In this document: in pieces, positions 58,350 through 64,000 of the stretch | Layout of the letters: every line of letters starts with the position of its first letter | Numbering within the stretch: the first letter of the stretch is position 1 | Assembly (NCBI GenBank): GCA_911810475.1 | Contig: OU461276.1 | Location: forward strand, 897,501 to 961,500 | Direction of reading: 5' to 3' | Length of the DNA: 64,000 bases | Source of the DNA: Candidatus Celerinatantimonas neptuna | Lineage (GTDB): Bacteria > Pseudomonadota > Gammaproteobacteria > Enterobacterales > Celerinatantimonadaceae | Translations under genes and position numbers: made by a program | Notes under the pieces: model-generated | Told to the model about the DNA's origin: nothing | The model's input: only the letters and a program-made list of their open reading frames with translations | Databases searched by the model: none

Positions 58350-59473
58350 ACATTCTATTCGCATTAGACAAATACTCTTTTAAGATGGGTGGAGCGTCTT
58401 TATCTGCCAGAACAGTTGCCCAATACTTATCTCAAAAAGGATATAATGTCACTATTCTAGAAACAGCTAATGGCATGGACTCTATTGAGAATGGCATAAA
58501 GATACTAAGAAGGACACTTCCTCATCGAGGCCACGACAATACACTAAAAACAATTCAACATAATCAAGATTGGCAACGCTTATTAGAGAGAGAAATTCCT
58601 CATATCAAGCCTGACTATGTCCTTACTCAAGGATATTTAAAAATAGGAACCGTTCAGTTTTGTAAAAAACATCATATCCCAGTTATGACGTTTATGACAG
58701 GGCTTGAAGAATTTCATCCAGAGTTTTTCTTCAAAAAAGATCCTGATACCCATCAATTTAATTTCTGGAATGCTAAACTTTCTCATAAATTAAAATATCA
58801 TTGGATGACCAAGGTACTCCACCTATATCAACAATCACTAAAAGACTCGACCGTCGTTATTGCTAACAGTCATTTTATTAAAAACATGTGCAAAAAAAAT
58901 GCCGATATTCATGCAGATGTCCTATATCCACCTATCAATTTCAATATCAATCTTAATCAGAAGAAAAAAACATTAAATACAGGTCCTGTTGTCTTTGTTA
59001 AACCTCAAAAAATAAAAGGAGTAGAGAAATTTTATCAAATAGCTAAGTTCAATCAAGATATCGAATTTCTCGTTGTTGGAAAAGCGCGCTCCCGCCATAA
59101 AAAAATGATGAAAAGTCTCTCTAACGTTACTCTACATCCTGAGACTGAAGATATGGTTAGTATATATAGTCGTTGTTCAGCGATTATTGGACCCGCTTTA
59201 ATTCCTGAACCATTTGGTCGGGTATTTGTTGAAGCTGGAATGTTCGGTTTACCTGCTATAGCACATAAAACCGGCGGCATTATTGAATCAGTCGGACAAG
59301 GAGGTGAATTATTACCTATAGGAAGTTCACCACAATTATGGGGAGAACGAATACGAAAGGTACTCTCCGACAAAAGCTATGATCATTATCATCAAGCTGC
59401 GCACCATAATGCACAGCATATCTTGAGACAATGTGAAAATAGCTTTGATAAATTACTCGAACATTTAAACTGA
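58346..59473 (+). CDS. Glycosyltransferase family 4 (GT-B fold)
   Basis: 375-residue glycosyltransferase. The N-terminal half begins with LFALDKYSFKMGGASLSARTVAQ, a GT-B donor/acceptor loop with glycines; the C-terminal half has GPVVFVKPQKIKGVEKF and the GT4 signature PEPFGRVFVEAGMFGLPAIAHKTGG with the two acidic residues seven apart. GTG 58346 lies inside the upstream stop (GTGA) after AAAAGGAT. With the deacetylase it forms a two-gene unit, probably modifying one surface glycan. No flippase, polymerase or other sugar genes are adjacent. Confidence 0.88.
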   Translation: MNILFALDKYSFKMGGASLSARTVAQYLSQKGYNVTILETANGMDSIENGIKILRRTLPHRGHDNTLKTIQHNQDWQRLLEREIPHIKPDYVLTQGYLKIGTVQFCKKHHIPVMTFMTGLEEFHPEFFFKKDPDTHQFNFWNAKLSHKLKYHWMTKVLHLYQQSLKDSTVVIANSHFIKNMCKKNADIHADVLYPPINFNINLNQKKKTLNTGPVVFVKPQKIKGVEKFYQIAKFNQDIEFLVVGKARSRHKKMMKSLSNVTLHPETEDMVSIYSRCSAIIGPALIPEPFGRVFVEAGMFGLPAIAHKTGGIIESVGQGGELLPIGSSPQLWGERIRKVLSDKSYDHYHQAAHHNAQHILRQCENSFDKLLEHLN

Positions 59474-59555
59474 GTCTTAAAATAATTATTTAGTATTGAT
59501 TGCATCTAAATACAGATAACGACATAGTAAAGAAAATACTCAATGGAGAGCTAAA

Positions 59556-60374
59556 ATGGATTTTGTGAATAGAGATACGATCTTCTGTATCTCTCTTGCA
59601 GGTCGCCCCAGTAATTATGGAACGCGCTTTCATAACTATCTTTATCAAAAATTAGGCTTAAACTACCTATATAAAGCCTTTACAACCAGTGATCTAAAAG
59701 CTGCAATTGGTGGTATCCGCGCATTAGGTATTAGAGGATGTGGCGTCTCAATGCCTTATAAAGAAGATGTGATCGAGTTTTTGGACGAATTAGACGAATC
59801 AGCAAAAGCCATTCAATCTGTAAACACCATTGTCAATAGCGATGGTCACCTTAAAGCATACAATACCGATTACATTGCCATCGTAGAATTACTTCGCCGC
59901 TACCATATACCTAATACATCTGTATTTGCTCTCAGGGGAAGTGGAGGAATGGCCAAAGCCGTTGCTTGTGGATTAAGAGATCTTGGATTTCACAATGGTT
60001 ACATCATTGCAAAAAACAAGCGCTCAGGCCCGGCTCTTGCCAACCATTGTGGATACCACTGGGTAGAGCAAGCTGATGAGATTAAGGCAGACCTTCTCAT
60101 TAATGCCACACCAATCGGAATGACTGGTGATCCATCTCAAGACCAGCTATCTTTTCCCGAACAGATGATTGAAAATGCAACGACCATATTTGATGTTGTC
60201 GCAGTTCCCACGAAAACCCCACTTCTTAAAATAGCTAAAGCCAGAAAAAAAATGACCATTAGTGGCGCTGAGGTGTATGCAATTCAAGCTGTTGAACAGT
60301 TTGTGTTATATACAAATATCCGCCCGGATCATGCCTTATTTGAGGAGGCAGCAGATTATGCCCGACAAGGGTAA
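59556..60374 (+). CDS. Shikimate 5-dehydrogenase-like oxidoreductase
   Basis: 272-residue NAD(P)-dependent enzyme of the AroE superfamily, of the subgroup that begins ISLAGRPSNYGTRFHNYLY. The Lys in SMPYKEDV and Asp in NTDYIA correspond to the catalytic pair of AroE; the Rossmann segment is ALRGSGGMAKAVACGL, and TPIGM is kept. Not in the usual aroE context (beside yrdC/smg), so it is probably a second, dedicated dehydrogenase rather than the main aroE. GGAGAG precedes the ATG. Confidence 0.82.
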   Translation: MDFVNRDTIFCISLAGRPSNYGTRFHNYLYQKLGLNYLYKAFTTSDLKAAIGGIRALGIRGCGVSMPYKEDVIEFLDELDESAKAIQSVNTIVNSDGHLKAYNTDYIAIVELLRRYHIPNTSVFALRGSGGMAKAVACGLRDLGFHNGYIIAKNKRSGPALANHCGYHWVEQADEIKADLLINATPIGMTGDPSQDQLSFPEQMIENATTIFDVVAVPTKTPLLKIAKARKKMTISGAEVYAIQAVEQFVLYTNIRPDHALFEEAADYARQG

Positions 60375-60381
60375 CCAATTC

Positions 60382-60409
60382 CCCGTCAGTACAGAGCGAA
60401 TCTGACGGG
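60382..60409 (+). terminator. Hairpin after the shikimate-dehydrogenase-like gene
   Basis: CCCGTCAG (60382-60389), 12-nt loop, CTGACGGG (60402-60409). It starts 8 bp after the stop codon. No T-run follows, so termination strength is uncertain. Confidence 0.5.
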
Positions 60410-60651
60410 ACAATGATTATTCTTATCCAAATATATCTTTTTTCAACATGCTCTCATCACTGAGATAAGGTGAAATAACAAACTATTAGATATTTTATAA
60501 AGACAATTCTCCTGACAGGATCAATTAACGATTATCAGACAAAATTGACTTCAGACAAATCAGCTAACGTTCAGGTAAGTACTTGTCGTAGATCATCACT
60601 CATCATACACTGAATACACCATCCATTTATCTCAAGTCAGGATTCTCATTC

Positions 60652-61254
60652 ATGAAACTATACTTCACACCCGGCGCATGTTCACTGGCTCCTCATATTA
60701 TTCTCGAAGAACTTGCCATTACCCATACACTCGAACAAGTCGATCTTAAAACTAAAACTACCATCAATGGCATCGATTATCTATCCATTAACGAAAAAGG
60801 ATATGTCCCTGCTTTAGAACTAGATAATGGCCATATTCTGACCGAAGGAAGTGTAATTTCACAATATTTAGCGGATCTCAAGCCAGACTTAAACTTAATT
60901 CCCGTAAATGGTGAAGCTCGTTATCAACTTCAAAGTCTGATGGTTTTTATCTCAACTGAATTACACAAGCCAATGGGCTCGCTGTTTAACCCTAAACAGA
61001 GCCATGACTGGAAAGAAGCATCAACAACTATTTTAAGTAAACGCCTGAATTGGTTAAAAGAGCGACTCGAAGCACAGTCATTTCTGACTGGAGAACAATT
61101 TACTATTGCCGATGCTTACCTGTTTACCGTATTAAACTGGGCCAAGCTGGTTGACTTTGATCTAACACCATGGCCAGTTCTCATCTCTTATCTTGAACGA
61201 ATAGCTAAACGCCCAGCCGTTCAACAAGCATTGAAAGTAGAGGGACTAATTTAA
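60652..61254 (+). CDS. gstA: Glutathione S-transferase, beta class
   Basis: 200-residue enzyme (E. coli GstA 201) using glutathione against electrophiles or peroxides. The N-terminal thioredoxin-like domain begins MKLYFTPGACSLAPHIILEE with the beta-class Cys10; NGHILTEGSVISQYLADL binds glutathione; the helical C-terminal domain has the N-capping GEQFTIADAYLFTVLNWA. It stands alone between the dehydrogenase-like gene and the AraC-type regulator, about 280 bp from the former. Confidence 0.9.
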   Translation: MKLYFTPGACSLAPHIILEELAITHTLEQVDLKTKTTINGIDYLSINEKGYVPALELDNGHILTEGSVISQYLADLKPDLNLIPVNGEARYQLQSLMVFISTELHKPMGSLFNPKQSHDWKEASTTILSKRLNWLKERLEAQSFLTGEQFTIADAYLFTVLNWAKLVDFDLTPWPVLISYLERIAKRPAVQQALKVEGLI

Positions 61255-61712
61255 CCTCAACTCGGAATAAAGAAGTATGCTCTGATAGAAAAGATTTGAC
61301 ACAACGTAAACAATGCACCGCTCTTCAAGCGTAACTTCTTATCTGAATCATATAAAAAGCGAATACACACCTTGATATAACTGAAGAATAATCTTGAATA
61401 TTTCTATTTCAGAATTTCATAAAAATCTATCAGGGAATATTCATATTAGTCTAATCTAGAATGTACTATTTAATTCTACATGAAAGGGGGTGAACAGAAT
61501 CGCATCAATTCTAAATTGAGGTTCAAAGAAAGTGTTGTCCTCAATTCATTAATACAACAATTCTAAAACGTTCTAAACTGACAGCAGCATTATTGATTAA
61601 TTAATTTTTAAAAATAAATTTAATTCAAGTTAAAAGCTTTATTTAGTTGGCTTTAAATATAAAGTTGCTTAAAATCTACACCTGATTACGTCTCCCAAAT
61701 AGAATAATTTGC
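61255..61712. other. Noncoding region before the membrane AraC-type gene
   Basis: About 458 bp, AT-rich. Apart from the 8-bp inverted repeat listed at 61514-61546 I find no RNA, terminator or gene. Confidence 0.4.
61514..61546. promoter_or_regulatory. Inverted repeat upstream of membrane AraC-type regulator
   Basis: AATTGAGG (61514-61521) and CCTCAATT (61539-61546), exact inverted copies with a 17-nt spacer, about 170 bp before the regulator start. Spacing of half-sites on two turns of the helix suits a dimer site. Confidence 0.35.
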
Positions 61713-62825
61713 ATGTTTACAATTCCATTACCTTTTGCAATTACTTTAATATTTTTATTATCAGTAATTCTTTTTTTTCGATCCCTTCGTTGCACACAAA
61801 TTATCTTTTTTATCAGTATAGCCAGCCTCGAACTCATTATTGGTATCCGTTGGGCCTGGAATTGTCAATGGCATTGGTTACGTATTCTTCATCTCCTGAT
61901 ACAAGCCCCCATTCCAGCGCTCATATGGTTTTGCTGCCTACCACCAAAACATAATAGCCGATTAAACTGGTTACACGTATTGGGTCCGCTGCTACTTTTC
62001 GTATCATATAAGACTCGCATATTTGGACCCATATCCGCAGATATTACGATGATACTTATTTGTCTCATCTACAGCATAGCTATATTTTATATTGCTATAT
62101 GTCAACAATACCGTTATATCACTGATATGAATTTGGATGAATTCATGCAAAACAGGCCCATGTTATTCGCCTGTGGAGGTTTATTCATTATTTCCTCATT
62201 CCTTGAAATTGCACTATGCCTTGATATGTTAGAAACACATGGAAAAAATATCATCTCAATTTTTACGATTGGGCACTGGCTCTTATTCATTCCTCTGGGA
62301 TCAATCATTTTTCTTACAAGTAAACAGGATAAAACAACAGACAAAGGTTTCACCACAGCAGCCTCTTCATTTTCATCTGCAAAACAGAGCCAGGCAGTAA
62401 CCTCCAGCTCAACACCTACAGTTCCACTCACCACTCAAACCACATATTCTGAGCCAGCGGAAAACAAAATAAATGACATCAATCGACTGAGTATCCTAAA
62501 AGATATCAGGCAACTAATGGACGAAACCAAAATTTATCGTGACCCAAATCTGACACTTAAAACACTCGCCCGAAAATTAGGAATTCCAATGCGAAAAATC
62601 TCTGAAGCCATTAATCAACATACCCATCAAAATGTATCACAGTTCATCAACCAATACCGAATTGAATATGCAAAACAGCAATTAACAACAAGCTCTTCCC
62701 CCATAACAGAAATATTTATGGATGCAGGTTTTTATACAAAATCAAATTTTAACCGTGAATTTTTAAGAATTACCCAACAAACACCAAGTGATTATAGACG
62801 TTTGTCATTACATGATCATGAGTAA
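61713..62825 (+). CDS. Membrane-anchored AraC-type transcription regulator
   Basis: 370-residue protein with about seven hydrophobic segments in the first 210 residues (for example ITLIFLLSVILFF, ILHLLIQAPIPALIW, MILICLIYSIAIFYIAI, IISIFTIGHWLLFIPLG), a Ser/Thr-rich linker (about 213-255), and a C-terminal AraC-type double helix-turn-helix (about 270-365) with LTLKTLARKLGIPMRKISEAIN and the second-helix signature ITEIFMDAGFYTKSNFNREF. It would sense a signal in or outside the membrane and bind DNA from it. Target unknown. Confidence 0.88.
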   Translation: MFTIPLPFAITLIFLLSVILFFRSLRCTQIIFFISIASLELIIGIRWAWNCQWHWLRILHLLIQAPIPALIWFCCLPPKHNSRLNWLHVLGPLLLFVSYKTRIFGPISADITMILICLIYSIAIFYIAICQQYRYITDMNLDEFMQNRPMLFACGGLFIISSFLEIALCLDMLETHGKNIISIFTIGHWLLFIPLGSIIFLTSKQDKTTDKGFTTAASSFSSAKQSQAVTSSSTPTVPLTTQTTYSEPAENKINDINRLSILKDIRQLMDETKIYRDPNLTLKTLARKLGIPMRKISEAINQHTHQNVSQFINQYRIEYAKQQLTTSSSPITEIFMDAGFYTKSNFNREFLRITQQTPSDYRRLSLHDHE

Positions 62826-63048
62826 TTCAATTTTTATTAAACAGGTAGAATATATACGATAAATTATTTTCTTAATAAGAATTTAAACCTGGGATAAGAA
62901 ATAACCTAGCAAAACTAACTTTACTAACTGTCAAAAATTTTCTTACCCCGATAAAATTCTATATAATTATCCTTTTAGAAACAGATAGTTAGCAGAAAAT
63001 TCAACATTGCTAAACTTCGCTCCATTATCTTTTCCTTTATTCACAGAT
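62826..63048. other. AT-rich noncoding stretch
   Basis: No gene or clear terminator is visible after the AraC-type gene. Confidence 0.4.
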
Positions 63049-63291
63049 TCAATCGTCATAAAAGTATGAGTATTTGTCCAAACTTGTACCCAACCTCCAT
63101 GAAAATTTATTCTTATTTAAATTTCCAGAAAACTCATCAAATGTTGCTTTATATCTGCTCCATAATCTACCGACTAACGCATATAGATTGACTATATGTT
63201 TATTTGGAAGGATTAATTTTAAGTATGCAGCATATGGGCGATTCACTTCAAGATGTGTTTCGCTTCCATCTTGAAAAACATTAATTTTTGA
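63049..63291 (-). pseudogene. Fragment of an unknown protein
   Basis: On the minus strand the frame reads INVFQDGSETHLEV, then NRPYAAYLKLILPNKHIVNLYALVGRL (in pieces) and ends DKYSYFYDD. It is protein-like in composition, but upstream it meets a stop (near 63305) with no ATG, only an internal GTG (63246). It may be a decayed remnant. No family recognised; a competing frame on the plus strand (63074-63274) looks less protein-like. Confidence 0.3.
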
Positions 63292-63676
63292 AACTATACC
63301 CTATTCTGGATTCCAATGCTAGATATGAATAAAGTTCATTGTTCAGCTATTCCTAAGTTATTAATTGGCTCACTATCGCTCTCGATAATATACTGCCTAC
63401 TAATATTTATCCCAATGTAATGATGAAGTTTAAAATTAATAGAAGCAGCTTTATAAATTATTAGAAATGCAGAAAACCATATACCAATACTCAGAACCCT
63501 ATTTATTTTTAATATAATACTTCTCTAAATGTATAATTATCAAAGATTGTATTTATATAATTTAGACTGTTAGTTACCAACTAATTTTTAGATACATAGC
63601 CTCTAATTTAAAATAGAGAGAATATATCTATTCTTCACTTGTATCATATGATAGTTTTTTCTCCTATAAATAGAAA
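63292..63676. other. AT-rich noncoding stretch near the right edge
   Basis: About 385 bp with many short A/T runs. No gene, RNA or repeat that I can support. Confidence 0.4.
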
Positions 63677-64000
63677 CTAATACAACTCTTGTTTTAGAAA
63701 ATATTTTATTTTTTTATATATCAATTGATGTATATCAACCCTATTAACGCTTCCCAATTCTCTACAAGCTATCTTGCCATAATAAAAATATTTTTTTAAT
63801 ACTTGATCCGTCACTACATTACATTGTTCTAAAAAACTAAAATATTGAGCTTGACGAATAACCTGATAATGTAAATATTGACTTGGAACATAATTAATCA
63901 TGTAATCATATTTTTCATTCTGTTTAGTCATATTCCGATAAATCCCGGCTTTCATCATCAGGACAGGAACCCGAATACTTTTGAGACTTTCAGGAGTAAA
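63677..64000 (-). CDS. Alpha/beta hydrolase, C-terminal part (runs off the window)
   Basis: The open frame continues to the window edge and reads FTPESLKSIRVPVLMMKAGI near its visible start, then QYFSFLEQCN, as in the C-terminus of predicted dienelactone-hydrolase-type proteins (COG4188-like; usual form VPVLxMxxGxD ... GAGHFSFL). At the position of the usual catalytic His the sequence reads QAQYFSFL (Tyr), and the Asp of the GxD motif is not obvious (AGIYRN). The gene's N-terminus is outside the window. The apparent loss of two catalytic residues suggests a non-hydrolytic or decaying member. Confidence 0.5.
   Translation of the reverse strand, partial: FTPESLKSIRVPVLMMKAGIYRNMTKQNEKYDYMINYVPSQYLHYQVIRQAQYFSFLEQCNVVTDQVLKKYFYYGKIACRELGSVNRVDIHQLIYKKIKYFLKQELY

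Overview
The window is a chromosomal segment of a gammaproteobacterium. It begins in the first ~180 nt of a 16S rRNA gene on the minus strand and then carries long blocks of cell-envelope, ribosome and RNA housekeeping genes. The order ispB / rplU-rpmA / obg / (yjjP-yjjB) folA / apaH-apaG-rsmA-pdxA-surA-lptD / djlA / rluA / rapA, and the mla / kds / lpt / rpoN / npr / mgtE / pmbA block, resemble what I recall for Vibrio-like lineages. No genus can be fixed from the sequence alone.

Layout. (1) 1-790: 16S start with a textbook rrn P1/P2/boxA leader. (2) 784-8022: rapA and rluA, then a small accessory pocket with decayed IS1111-type and IS5-type transposases, a DUF3530-like secreted protein and a D-2-hydroxyacid dehydrogenase. 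(3) 8127-17908: djlA, the lptD-surA-pdxA-rsmA-apaG-apaH run, and the opposing yjjP-yjjB-folA operon. (4) 18062-26551: obg, rpmA-rplU, ispB, rnpB, rsmI, then lpoA-yraN-diaA-dolP. (5) 26608-33488: sspB-sspA, rpsI-rplM, zapE, zapG, degQ, degS. (6) 33630-49045: murA-ibaG, the mlaFEDCB phospholipid system, and yrbG-kdsD-kdsC-lptC-lptA-lptB-rpoN-hpf-ptsN-rapZ-npr-mgtE, with pmbA facing it. (7) 49391-64000: accessory region with oligogalacturonate lyase and its symporter, a dienelactone-hydrolase-like protein, a methyltransferase facing an MmyB-type regulator, a Na+/H+ antiporter family protein, an AT-rich deacetylase-glycosyltransferase pair, a shikimate-dehydrogenase-like enzyme, a GST, a membrane-bound AraC-type regulator, and a partial alpha/beta hydrolase at the edge.

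How the genes work together. Most of the window serves outer-membrane construction: KDO precursor supply (kdsD, kdsC), LPS transport (lptC, lptA, lptB, lptD), outer-membrane folding and quality control (surA, degQ, degS), phospholipid retrieval (mla), and peptidoglycan synthesis and its control (murA, lpoA, rapZ, zapE, zapG). The nitrogen-type PTS genes (ptsN, npr) and rpoN sit at the end of the LPS operon.

The most interesting part is the pectin-oligomer locus at 49391-52523. An oligogalacturonate lyase and a sodium:solute symporter form an operon with a KdgR-like operator directly before the symporter start, a possible CRP site upstream, a strong intercistronic hairpin, and a ten-G homopolymer inside the symporter's 5' coding region that could make the locus phase-variable. 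A second regulatory curiosity is a cluster of three inverted repeats, one a perfect 24-bp palindrome, before the AT-rich deacetylase-glycosyltransferase pair.
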